Below are positions 1-8,205 of a DNA stretch of 64,000 bases, one piece after another. The position numbers and the translations under genes were made by a program. The notes beneath the pieces are model-generated. The model saw nothing but the letters and a program-made list of their open reading frames with translations, was not told the origin of the DNA and searched no databases. The DNA comes from Nocardia alba NBRC 108234 (GTDB lineage: Bacteria > Actinomycetota > Actinomycetes > Mycobacteriales > Mycobacteriaceae). Position 1 is the stretch's first letter; each line of letters starts with the position of its first letter. Location of the stretch: NCBI RefSeq assembly GCF_001612665.1, contig NZ_BDAX01000023.1, positions 62,001 to 126,000 on the forward strand, in the 5' to 3' direction.

Positions 1-648
1 CAGGTTCTGATTGATGCCGAGGCAGGTGCCGGTGACATGGACCTTGGACTGATCACTGTCGGCGAGGCTGCCGGTGGTGGCCGGGCTCGTCGCCGTGGCC
101 GCCACCTGGACGCCGCAGCGCAGCGTCCGGTCGCCGTGCTGCCAACCGGCCGGGCTCGGCGACATCACATTCACCATGAACTTGCCGCGCGGGTCGAACC
201 GGCCGCCCAGATATTTCTGCACGGCGGTCACACAATGTTCGTCGCGCAACTCGGTCATGCGCAGCGAATCGGGGTGACGGGTGCCTTCGGCGAACTCACG
301 CCCCGGATACGCGCTGAGGTCGATGACGCCCGCCACCTCGAAGAGGTGCTTGTCGCCGCAGCCCACCTTCACCAGGTCGCTGCGGTCGGGTTTGGACCAG
401 GTCAGGCAGTCGCCCCGCGCGGCGCTGCTGAACTCCTTGTCGCGCACCACGGGTTCGGCGCCTGGCTGGTGCGCTTCCACCTTGTCGGTGTCGAAGCCCG
501 CGACGGCCATGGTGACCATCGCCGCGAGAATCGCCCCGAGGGCGCCTATCAGCAGCCCCCAACGCAGTTTCGTCGCGGACAGGTGCAGGGCGCCGCCGCG
601 ACTGGGCGCGGCGGGTCCCTCGGCTGGGTTGCTCTGCTTCTTCGACAT
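1..648 (-). CDS. Septum-formation family membrane protein (3' end cut by window edge)
   Basis: The reverse-strand frame starts with ATG at 648 and runs off the left edge, so only about 216 N-terminal residues are visible. A short hydrophilic N-terminus is followed by one membrane segment at about residues 30-51 and then an outward domain with regularly placed Cys residues (GDCLTW, GCGDKH, EHCV, LRCGV, TCLG). This pattern fits the septum-formation family (Septum_form, Pfam) and the M. tuberculosis protein Rv3835, which also lies beside serS. The gene follows the aldehyde dehydrogenase gene on the same strand after 36 bp, so the two may be cotranscribed. The exact function of the family is unknown; a cell-envelope role is inferred from the anchor and family name. 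Confidence 0.75.
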   Translation of the reverse strand, partial: MSKKQSNPAEGPAAPSRGGALHLSATKLRWGLLIGALGAILAAMVTMAVAGFDTDKVEAHQPGAEPVVRDKEFSSAARGDCLTWSKPDRSDLVKVGCGDKHLFEVAGVIDLSAYPGREFAEGTRHPDSLRMTELRDEHCVTAVQKYLGGRFDPRGKFMVNVMSPSPAGWQHGDRTLRCGVQVAATATSPATTGSLADSDQSKVHVTGTCLGINQNL

Positions 649-684
649 CGTCGACGAGTGTATTTGTCGTGGCGGACTGCCGGG

Positions 685-2367
685 TCAACCCCGCAGAGCT
701 GACACGAAGATGCCAGGTAGGCGACGCAGTTTGCCGTCGCCGTAGAAATCGGTCAGCTTGCGGCCGGTGGGGGCGCCGGTCTTGTTGGAGACGAACCACG
801 GCGGCTTCGGGGTCAGGGCGAATTCACCGCGCAGAATCGATCGGGGAGCGGGGCGGAAGGGACCGCGGACCACAGTGCGTTCGACGTCGTCGAGGAGGAA
901 GGCGTTGTGTACGACGCCGATGCCGCTCTGGATGTCGTCGATGGTGTGGCCGGGGTAGGCGCCCCAGCTCGCGCGCGGGGTCAGGAACGCGAGAGCCGTC
1001 CAGACGTTGAGGGCGACGGTGCCGTAGCGCAGGTCCTCGATCGCGGTGTCGAGCTTCGCGCCGAGTGCGGCGATGGTCGCGGGGTCGGCGATGATGTTGG
1101 CGCCCAGGGTGCCCATCAGCTCGTCGTTGGCGAAGTCGACCGCGTTGCCGAGGAATTCGGCCCCGGTGCCGGGCAGCTCGACCACGCCGAGCACCGGCGA
1201 GAAGTACTCGGTCCGCAGCAGCGCGGTGTCGCTCGCGGGCAGGTTCTCGACCAGGAGGCGACCGTTGGCGCGGGCGGCGTCGGGGTAGTCCGCCAGCGCG
1301 CCCGCCACCCGGTTGTCGCTGCCCGGGTAGTAGGCGGTGCGCGCGGGAGCGTTGTCGATCGCGGCGCGCAGCTCGGTGAGGAACTGCTCCTTGAGCGGCC
1401 AATCCGCGGCGAGCACCACGGTCTGCGCGGCGACGCAGTTGTAGCCGCCGTTGTGCAGTCGCTGGGTGGCCACGTGCTCGGCCTGGAATTTCAGGTCGGC
1501 AGCCGACCAGTCACCGGGCACCACGATGCACGGTGCGACACCGCCGAGCTCGCTGGTGATCGGCTTGTCCAGGATGGGCTCGCCGGTCTTGTCGGCTCCC
1601 GGTCCCCAGACGATCGCGTCGTGGGTCGGCGCGCCACCGGTCATGTGCACGTGCCCGACCAGCGGGTGGTTCACCAGGTAGCCGCCCTCTGGGGCCCCGC
1701 CGGTGAGGATGCGCACCACGCCGAGTTCGATGAACGGCGCGAAGATCGCCTGGAACACCGGCAGCATCGGATCGGTGATCGGGTTGAGCTTGAGCGCGAC
1801 GACCCGGTTGTTGGCGTAGAGCTCGTAGAGCGTGTCCAGCGGCGCGATCGACATGATGTTGCCCGCGCCGAGCACCGCGCCGACGCCGTTGGTCTTCGCG
1901 GGGTCGAGCTGAGCCAGGCCCGCCTTGCGACGCGCGGTCGCGGCGTCGATACCGGGCCGCAGCCACACATCGGCGCTGAATCCGCTCAGCAGCAGCTTGT
2001 CGTAGATTCCGTGGGGAAGGGCGGGCACCGATACCCGGCCACCGGGGGCGGTGCCGAGGTCGACATCTTCGAGTGGGCTGGAGCCCTTTTCCAGCGCCGC
2101 CATCGACTCGCTCAGCGCCCGCGCGCTCGCGAGCATCGTCATCGGGCCCGACATCCACTCCTCGCCGAGCAGGGGGCTGTCGGCATCGAGTTTCTTGACG
2201 GTGCGGGCGGCGGCGACCCAGGCCTCGGCGTCGCGGGCGGTGAGCGCGTGCAGTTCGTCGAGCAGCTCGCGGCGGCGACGCAGCCCGGTCGCAGCCCAGG
2301 TTGCTTCACCCTGGGCGAGATCGGCGAGCGCGGTATCTATGACAGCGGTGTCGAAAGAGGTACTCAC
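685..2367 (-). CDS. Aldehyde dehydrogenase family protein
   Basis: A 560-residue NAD(P)-dependent aldehyde dehydrogenase, somewhat longer than the usual 480-510. The expected catalytic residues are present: Glu273 in SELGGVAP acts as general base and Cys311 in GGYNCVAAQ is the thiol nucleophile. The region around GAGNIMSIAPLD with the later LKLNP matches the cofactor-binding part of the family. The gene is divergent from serS with only 55 bp between the two start codons, so both promoters lie in that gap. Substrate cannot be read from the sequence; a hydrophobic or fatty aldehyde is possible. ATG at 2367 is the first start in the frame. Confidence 0.85.
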   Translation of the reverse strand: MSTSFDTAVIDTALADLAQGEATWAATGLRRRRELLDELHALTARDAEAWVAAARTVKKLDADSPLLGEEWMSGPMTMLASARALSESMAALEKGSSPLEDVDLGTAPGGRVSVPALPHGIYDKLLLSGFSADVWLRPGIDAATARRKAGLAQLDPAKTNGVGAVLGAGNIMSIAPLDTLYELYANNRVVALKLNPITDPMLPVFQAIFAPFIELGVVRILTGGAPEGGYLVNHPLVGHVHMTGGAPTHDAIVWGPGADKTGEPILDKPITSELGGVAPCIVVPGDWSAADLKFQAEHVATQRLHNGGYNCVAAQTVVLAADWPLKEQFLTELRAAIDNAPARTAYYPGSDNRVAGALADYPDAARANGRLLVENLPASDTALLRTEYFSPVLGVVELPGTGAEFLGNAVDFANDELMGTLGANIIADPATIAALGAKLDTAIEDLRYGTVALNVWTALAFLTPRASWGAYPGHTIDDIQSGIGVVHNAFLLDDVERTVVRGPFRPAPRSILRGEFALTPKPPWFVSNKTGAPTGRKLTDFYGDGKLRRLPGIFVSALRG

Positions 2368-2408
2368 ACCGCAACTATGCCCCTGTGCTGCCCGATTGGC
2401 ACTTCAAC

Positions 2409-2414
2409 TAGGCT
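2409..2414 (+). promoter_or_regulatory. Putative -10 box of serS, near-leaderless transcript
   Basis: TAGGCT lies eight bases upstream of the serS ATG at 2423. This spacing would place transcription initiation at or next to the start codon, and there is no Shine-Dalgarno sequence between. Leaderless mRNAs are common in mycobacteria and relatives. No start site has been measured here. Confidence 0.45.
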
Positions 2415-2422
2415 GTTTCCTC

Positions 2423-3679
2423 ATGATCGACCTCCGATTTTTGCGCGAGAACCCGGAAGCCGTCCGTGCCTCGCAGCGGACCCGCGGTGAGGACCCCGCG
2501 CTCGTCGACGCCCTGCTCGAAGCCGACGCCGCGCGCCGGGCCGCCGTGGCGACCGCCGACAATCTGCGCGCCGAGCACAAGGCCATGGGCAAGGTGATCG
2601 GCAAGGCGAGCAAAGAGGAGCGCCCCGCGCTGCTGGCCGCCGCCACCGACATGTCCGCCAAGGTCAAGGAGGCCGAGCTCGCTCAGCACGCCGCCGACGC
2701 CGACCTGGACGCCGCGCAGCGCGCGATCTCCAACGTCGTGCAGGAAGGCGCGCCCGCGGGTGGCGAGGACGACTATGTGGTGCTCGAAACCGTCGGCACC
2801 CCACCGGTTTTCGATTTCGAGCCCAAGGATCACCTGGAGCTCGGCGAGGCGCTGCACCTGATCGACATGGAGCGCGGCGCGAAGGTGTCGGGCTCGCGGT
2901 TCTATTTCATGACCGGCTACGGCGCGCTGTTGCAGCTGGGCCTGTTGCAGCTGGCCGCGCAGAAGGCCGTCGCCAACGGCTTCACCATGATGATCCCGCC
3001 GGTGCTGGTGCGCCCGGAGATCATGGCGGGCACCGGTTTCCTCGGTCAGCACTCGGCCGAGGTCTACCACCTGGAGGAGGACGACCTCTTCCTCGTCGGA
3101 ACCTCGGAGGTGCCGCTGGCCGGCTACCACGCGGAGGAGATCCTCGATCTGAGCACGGGCGCGAAGCGCTACGCGGGGTGGTCGTCGTGTTTCCGCCGCG
3201 AGGCGGGTAGCTACGGCAAGGACACCCGCGGCATCATTCGCGTGCACCAGTTCGACAAGGTGGAGATGTTCGTCTACACCACCCCCGACCAGGCCGAAGC
3301 CGAGCATCAGCGGCTGCTGTCGTGGGAACGCGAGATGCTGGACGCGATCGACGTGCCCTACCGGGTGATCGATGTGGCCGGCGGCGATCTCGGTAGCTCG
3401 GCGGCGCGCAAGTTCGACTGCGAAGCCTGGGTGCCCACCCAGCAGACCTACCGTGAACTCAGCTCCACCTCGAACTGCACCACCTTCCAGGCGCGCAGGC
3501 TCTCGGTCCGCTACCGCGACGAGAACGGCAAGGTGCAGATCGCGGCCACACTGAACGGCACGCTGGCCACCACACGCTGGATCGTGGCGATCCTGGAGAA
3601 CCACCAGCAGGCCGACGGTTCGGTGCGGGTGCCCGAGGCGCTGGTCCCGTTCGTCGGTACCGATATCCTGAAGCCGTAA
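2423..3679 (+). CDS. serS: Seryl-tRNA synthetase
   Basis: A 418-residue class II aminoacyl-tRNA synthetase that charges tRNA-Ser in the cytoplasm. The N-terminal 110 residues form the long antiparallel coiled-coil arm, starting with MIDLRFLRENPE and rich in Ala, Glu and Lys. The catalytic core holds TSEVPL, class II motif 2 (FRREAGSYG with HQFDKVE) and motif 3 near the C-terminus (NGTLATTRW). Length is normal for the family. The frame is open upstream, but ATG 2423 gives the canonical N-terminus and has a -10-like TAGGCT eight bases before it. It lies beside the septum-formation-type gene as in M. tuberculosis (Rv3834c/Rv3835). Confidence 0.97.
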   Translation: MIDLRFLRENPEAVRASQRTRGEDPALVDALLEADAARRAAVATADNLRAEHKAMGKVIGKASKEERPALLAAATDMSAKVKEAELAQHAADADLDAAQRAISNVVQEGAPAGGEDDYVVLETVGTPPVFDFEPKDHLELGEALHLIDMERGAKVSGSRFYFMTGYGALLQLGLLQLAAQKAVANGFTMMIPPVLVRPEIMAGTGFLGQHSAEVYHLEEDDLFLVGTSEVPLAGYHAEEILDLSTGAKRYAGWSSCFRREAGSYGKDTRGIIRVHQFDKVEMFVYTTPDQAEAEHQRLLSWEREMLDAIDVPYRVIDVAGGDLGSSAARKFDCEAWVPTQQTYRELSSTSNCTTFQARRLSVRYRDENGKVQIAATLNGTLATTRWIVAILENHQQADGSVRVPEALVPFVGTDILKP

Positions 3680-3743
3680 GATGCTAGGTGTTTGCTGGCA
3701 ATCCATTTGGTGGATGTGGCAAACACCCTGACCCATCAACATC
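3680..3743. terminator. Nested hairpin between serS and the GGDEF-EAL gene
   Basis: A perfect 9-bp inverted repeat (GGTGTTTGC at 3687-3695, GCAAACACC at 3719-3727) encloses an inner 5-bp stem (ATCCA/TGGAT at 3701-3705 and 3711-3715). An outer AGATG/CATCT pair (3680-3684 and 3739-3743) may close it further. It begins immediately after the serS stop codon. There is no U-tract, so it could be a U-less terminator or an RNA structure in the leader of the next gene. The sequence alone does not decide between these. Confidence 0.4.
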
Positions 3744-3750
3744 TAGGCTG

Positions 3751-5589
3751 GTGCTCGTGCGAGGAATCGGGGCGCGCGGCGATACCCGAACCCGGGTGCG
3801 GGCGGCATCGGCGTTGGCGACAGCAAAGGTCATGGCCAGGACAACGGGGGCGTTCTACGTTCTCGGTGGTGTCCTCGGCCTGATGATCACTGCCGTCGCA
3901 CCGGGTGACGACGGCAATCGTGCCGTGGTCGGTGTCGCGGCGGCGATCTCGGTGGTACTCGGTCTCACGCTGCTCGCGTGGGGCCCGCGGATGCCACACC
4001 GCCTGCACCACGCCTACCTCGCCACCGCGGCGGTACTGGTCGCGATCGCGGTCTACGACTTCCCCAACCTGGTCGGCGGCATCACGCTGGCCTCGTTCTT
4101 CGTCTTCGTCGCCTGTGACGCGGCGCTGTTCTTCGCCTGGACCCAGGCCGCCGCGCATATCGGTTTCGCGATGGTGCTGTGTCTGCTGGTGTTGCCCGCG
4201 CGCGGGTTGCCGTGGTGGTCCGGGCTGATCCCGGCCGGTGTCACCTTCGGCGCGGGCGTGGTGGTGGGCATCCTGACCAGGATGGCCTCGGAAGCCGATA
4301 TCGACGTGCTCACCGGCCTGCTGAACCGGCGCGGTTTCGAGAAGCAACTCAATCCCGCGATCGACGCCGCCGGTCGCGGCGGTCAGGGCGTGGCCCTGGT
4401 GCTGGTCGACCTCGACCGATTCCAGAAGATCAACGACCACCTCGGCCACCGCGCGGGCGACGCCGTGCTGCAGCGGGTCGCCGATACCTGGCTCGACCTG
4501 CTCGCGCCCGGCCAGGTGCTGGCCCGTTTCGGTGGCGATGTTTTCGCGCTGCTGTTGCCGGGGACCACCGAGCAGGCCGCGATCCTGCTCACCGAACAAC
4601 TGCGTGCCGCGGTGACCATGGGCTGTTCGGCCGGTGTCACCTCCTGGCAGCCGGGCGAGTCCGGTTCGCTGCTGGTCAGCCGCGCCGACGTCGGTCTGTA
4701 CCGGGCCAAGCAGGCGGGCCGCAACCGCACCGTGCTCGAATCGTCGCGTCAGCTCCCGCTGGCGGTGGAACTGCGCGAGGCCATCGACCGCGGTGCGCTC
4801 GATGTGCACTACCAGCCGATCGTCAGCCTCACCGAGGACGGCGGCCAGGCGGTCGGCGTCGAGGCGCTGCTGCGCTGGTCGTCGAGCGCGCAACCCGAGG
4901 TCACCACCGAGGGCCTGATCCGCGTCGCCGAGGAATACGACCTCATCTCCGACCTGGACGAGCTGGTGCTTCGCCGCGCCTGCGCCGACGCCGCGCGCCT
5001 GCAGGAGAGTTTCGCCTCGCTGAACCTCACCCTGAATGTGAACGTCTCCGGCCTGGAGCTGGCCGAAACCGAATACGCCGAGCGGGTCGCGACCATCCTG
5101 TCCGATACCGGCTGGCCCGCCGACCAACTCGTGCTCGAGGTGACCGAGAGCGAACTCGCCGCCGAATCCCAGACCGCGATCGCCAACCTGCACACCCTGC
5201 GCGACCGTGGCGTACGCATCGCCATCGACGATTTCGGCACCGGCTACTCCTCGCTGAGCCGGCTGGCCACCATCCCCAGCGACATCCTCAAGGTCGACCA
5301 GTCATTCGTCGCCGCCATCCGCTCGGATTCCCCCGCGCCGCCACTGCTGAGCGTGATCGCCGCGCTCAGCAAGTCGCTGGACCTGCAGGTCATCGCCGAG
5401 GGCGTGGAAACCGAATACCAGGCCGCCGTCCTCACCGAACTCGGCTTCGCCCTCGCTCAGGGCTACCACTACAGCGACTCACACCCGGTCGCCGACCTCA
5501 TCAACGACCTCAACGACGGCCGTCCGTCGGCGAGCGCCACCGACGAGGACGAATCCCTCGCTGCCAACGGCTGGATTCCGCTCGGATAA
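3751..5589 (+). CDS. Membrane GGDEF-EAL protein with degenerate GGDEF site
   Basis: A 612-residue protein predicted to act on cyclic di-GMP at the membrane. The first 180 residues form about six hydrophobic segments (MASE-like sensor). A GGDEF domain follows; its signature reads GGDVF at 261-265, so the Glu expected at position four is Val264 and cyclase activity is doubtful. The C-terminal EAL domain looks intact: EAL at 371-373, EVTESE, DDFGTG at 493-498, KVDQSF and IAEGVE. The likely activity is therefore c-di-GMP hydrolysis, with the GGDEF half perhaps a nucleotide sensor. GTG 3751 is chosen because it follows TAGGCT closely; GTG 3757 and ATG 3832 are alternatives. Confidence 0.88.
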   Translation: MLVRGIGARGDTRTRVRAASALATAKVMARTTGAFYVLGGVLGLMITAVAPGDDGNRAVVGVAAAISVVLGLTLLAWGPRMPHRLHHAYLATAAVLVAIAVYDFPNLVGGITLASFFVFVACDAALFFAWTQAAAHIGFAMVLCLLVLPARGLPWWSGLIPAGVTFGAGVVVGILTRMASEADIDVLTGLLNRRGFEKQLNPAIDAAGRGGQGVALVLVDLDRFQKINDHLGHRAGDAVLQRVADTWLDLLAPGQVLARFGGDVFALLLPGTTEQAAILLTEQLRAAVTMGCSAGVTSWQPGESGSLLVSRADVGLYRAKQAGRNRTVLESSRQLPLAVELREAIDRGALDVHYQPIVSLTEDGGQAVGVEALLRWSSSAQPEVTTEGLIRVAEEYDLISDLDELVLRRACADAARLQESFASLNLTLNVNVSGLELAETEYAERVATILSDTGWPADQLVLEVTESELAAESQTAIANLHTLRDRGVRIAIDDFGTGYSSLSRLATIPSDILKVDQSFVAAIRSDSPAPPLLSVIAALSKSLDLQVIAEGVETEYQAAVLTELGFALAQGYHYSDSHPVADLINDLNDGRPSASATDEDESLAANGWIPLG

Positions 5590-5677
5590 TCGCTTGACCC
5601 GGCCGGTCGCGGCGCGAACGATGGAACCCATGCGGATGCTCGTCTACGGCTGTTGATCTTCCCCGCTCCGGCACGCG

Positions 5678-6988
5678 GTGGCCTGGTTGAGGCGTGAGCC
5701 GACCGGTGTCGGCGACCTCACGGTGCGCGCGGTCCTGTTCAGGGGCACTCGCGACCTGTTGCCGATCTATGCGGTCTACGGTGTTCTCTTCGCCGATCAC
5801 GGGCTGAGTACCGCCCAGATCTCGCTGCTGTTGGCGATCTGGTCGGTGACCGCGTTCCTGCTCGAGGTGCCGTCGGGTACGTGGGCGGACACGGTGTCGC
5901 GTCGACGCCTGCTGGTCCTGAGCTGTCTGTTGCAGGCCACGTGTTTCGCACTGTGGATGCTGATGCCGTCGTTTGTGGGCTTCGCGCTCGGCTTCCTCGT
6001 CTGGGGTATCGCGAGCGCGCTGGAGTCGGGGACCTTCGAGGCACTGATCTACGACGACCTGGTCGCACGGGGTGAACCGTCGGCCTACGCGCGAATCATG
6101 GGCTGGTCGCGCGGTGCGCAGGAGAGCACGGTGCTCGTGGCGATCGTCGCCGCCGCACCGCTGTTCGCCATCGGCGGTTACCCGCTGGTCGGCTGGGTCA
6201 GTGTCGGTATCAGCCTCCTGCACACCCTGACCGCGCTGGCGCTGCCCAACGCGCCCGTCGCCATCTCCGCGACGGCCGTCGACGATCTCGACGACGAGCC
6301 GGCACCCGGACCGCTCGGCCCTCACGTCAAACCGGTAGCGGTGACGCCGCCGTCGGCTTCGCCCGGCTCCACCTCCTCGCGCTACCTCGCCATGCTCGGG
6401 ACCGGCCTCTCCGAGGCACTACGCGTGCGCCGGGTCCGCCGGGGCGTGCTGCTGGGCGCACTCCTGTACGGCGTCACCGCCTTCGACGAGTACTTCGGCC
6501 TACTCGCGGTCTCCGGCGGCGCGTCGACCAGTACCTCGGCACTGCTGGTCGGCGTCACGGTCGCGGGTTCGCTGATCGGTTCGCTGCTGGCGGGCCGCAC
6601 CGAATCCCTCTCCGCCCGAACGCTGGCAGCCGCCCTGTTCCTGGCCGGAATCCTGTTCATCGCAGGCGCGCTCGCCGTCGGCGCCACCGCTGGGCCCGCC
6701 ATGATCTGGATCGGTTTCATCGGCATCGGCATCGCCTACGGAATCGACTTCAATATCGAGGTCATCGCGGGCGCGCGCCTCCAAGACGCCATCGAAGGAC
6801 CCGCCAGAGCCACGGTGACCTCGGTCTCGGGCCTGCTCTCCGAGATCGTCGCCCTGGCCGTCTTCGGCTTCGTAGCGGCCGCGACCCACTACCTTTCGAT
6901 GTCGACCACCATCGCCCTACTCGGCACCGTCCTGCTCGCGACAGCGCTACTGACGCCGACCTGGATGCCGCCGCGTCGCCCGGAGTAG
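5678..6988 (+). CDS. MFS transporter
   Basis: A 436-residue integral membrane protein with about twelve hydrophobic segments in two halves separated by a hydrophilic Pro/Asp-rich loop at about residues 205-235. The loop after the second segment (GTWADTVSRRR) matches the conserved G-x-x-x-D-x-x-x-R-R-x motif of the major facilitator superfamily. Transport direction and substrate cannot be inferred; drug or metabolite export is the usual guess for this branch. The start is a GTG without a clear ribosome-binding site. It lies 88 bp downstream of the GGDEF-EAL gene and may be cotranscribed with it. Confidence 0.82.
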   Translation: MAWLRREPTGVGDLTVRAVLFRGTRDLLPIYAVYGVLFADHGLSTAQISLLLAIWSVTAFLLEVPSGTWADTVSRRRLLVLSCLLQATCFALWMLMPSFVGFALGFLVWGIASALESGTFEALIYDDLVARGEPSAYARIMGWSRGAQESTVLVAIVAAAPLFAIGGYPLVGWVSVGISLLHTLTALALPNAPVAISATAVDDLDDEPAPGPLGPHVKPVAVTPPSASPGSTSSRYLAMLGTGLSEALRVRRVRRGVLLGALLYGVTAFDEYFGLLAVSGGASTSTSALLVGVTVAGSLIGSLLAGRTESLSARTLAAALFLAGILFIAGALAVGATAGPAMIWIGFIGIGIAYGIDFNIEVIAGARLQDAIEGPARATVTSVSGLLSEIVALAVFGFVAAATHYLSMSTTIALLGTVLLATALLTPTWMPPRRPE

Positions 6989-7085
6989 TCAGGTTCTGGG
7001 GTGCACGACAGGTGCGCGGTGCTTCGGTCGCGCGGCCACCGCCCACGGCGTGCCGCACGACCAGGGCTGGCACACTCGTACCGAT

Positions 7086-8048
7086 ATGCGGAACGTGGAC
7101 CGGAATGAGGAGCGGGCGATCGGGCGCAGTGGGATCGGGCTGGTGTTCGGGTTCTGTATCGGGGCCGGTGTCGCGGTGCAGGGGCGGATCAACGGTGCGC
7201 TGGGGGTTCGGCTGGCCGATGGGATCGCGGCGGCGACCATCAGTTTCGCCACGGGATCACTCGCTTTGCTGGTCGCCTTTCTGCTGAGCCCGGCATTGCG
7301 TGCGGGGGTCGCCGAGGTGCGTGCGGCGGTGTCGGGGGGCAGGTTGGCGCCGTGGCAGTTGCTCGGTGGTCTGTGCGGCGCGTTCTTCGTGGCGGCGCAG
7401 GGCCTCACCATCGCCGCGATCGGTGTCACCGCGTTCACGGTGGCGGTGGTCGCGGGTCAGCTGCTGAGCAGTCTTGTCGTCGACCGGCTGGGCCTCGCTC
7501 CGAACGGCCGCACCCCGATCACCGCGTGGCGGATCTTCGCGGCCGCCCTCGGCATCGCCGGGGTGGTGCTCTCGGTCGGCGGCGGTTCCGCGCCGGCTAC
7601 GGTCGCCACGGGCGTCCCGGACATCCCCGCCCTGCTCATCGTCCTTCCCGCCCTCGCGGGAATCGGCCTGGCCTGGCAACAGGCGATCAACGGCCGCGTC
7701 GGCGCCACCGGCGGTCCCTTCGCCGCCACCCTGATCAACTTCGCGGTCGGTCTGACCGCACTGCTGCTCCTCGACCTCCACACCCTGTCCGACACCGGCC
7801 TTCCCGACGAATTCCCCACCAACCCTAGGCTTTACACCGGCGGTCTGATCGGAGTGGCTTTCATCGCACTGGCCTCTGTCACGGTCGGCTTGATCGGTGT
7901 ACTGCTGCTCGGCCTCACCTCGGTGGCGGGTCAGCTGGTCACCGCCGTGCTACTCGACGCGGTCGACGCGAAGCTCTCGCCCCTCGCGATCGCCAGCTGT
8001 GTGATCGTGCTGGGCGCGGTGGTCGTGGCGAGCCGGGCGGGACGTTAG
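7086..8048 (+). CDS. YdcZ-type DMT family membrane transporter
   Basis: A 320-residue protein with about ten hydrophobic segments arranged as two similar halves. Sequences such as QGRINGALG in the first half, AGQLLSSLVVDRLGL, and the matching QQAINGRVG and AGQLVTAVLLD in the second half are typical of the YdcZ (formerly DUF606) group of drug/metabolite transporters, here as a fused pair. ATG 7086 is preferred over an upstream in-frame ATG at 7050 because it gives the usual short N-terminus. Substrate is unknown. Confidence 0.8.
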   Translation: MRNVDRNEERAIGRSGIGLVFGFCIGAGVAVQGRINGALGVRLADGIAAATISFATGSLALLVAFLLSPALRAGVAEVRAAVSGGRLAPWQLLGGLCGAFFVAAQGLTIAAIGVTAFTVAVVAGQLLSSLVVDRLGLAPNGRTPITAWRIFAAALGIAGVVLSVGGGSAPATVATGVPDIPALLIVLPALAGIGLAWQQAINGRVGATGGPFAATLINFAVGLTALLLLDLHTLSDTGLPDEFPTNPRLYTGGLIGVAFIALASVTVGLIGVLLLGLTSVAGQLVTAVLLDAVDAKLSPLAIASCVIVLGAVVVASRAGR

Positions 8049-8205
8049 CGCCTCGCGGGAACCGGAGAGATCGCGCGTACCCCGTGAGTGGAGACGTCGA
8101 CGGTCGACCGGAACCGGGATGCTAGGTTGCTGGCGAACCGGGCGCTCGTCGGATGGGTGCTTCGGGCTCGCCCGCCGTGGCGGGTGTGAACGGGGGAGTA
8201 CCGCA

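Noticed and set aside
907..2490. Long open frame on the plus strand opposite the aldehyde dehydrogenase gene
   Set aside because: It is an antisense shadow caused by high GC at third codon positions. Its translation is Arg/Gly/Val rich with no domain, while the minus strand encodes a clear ALDH.
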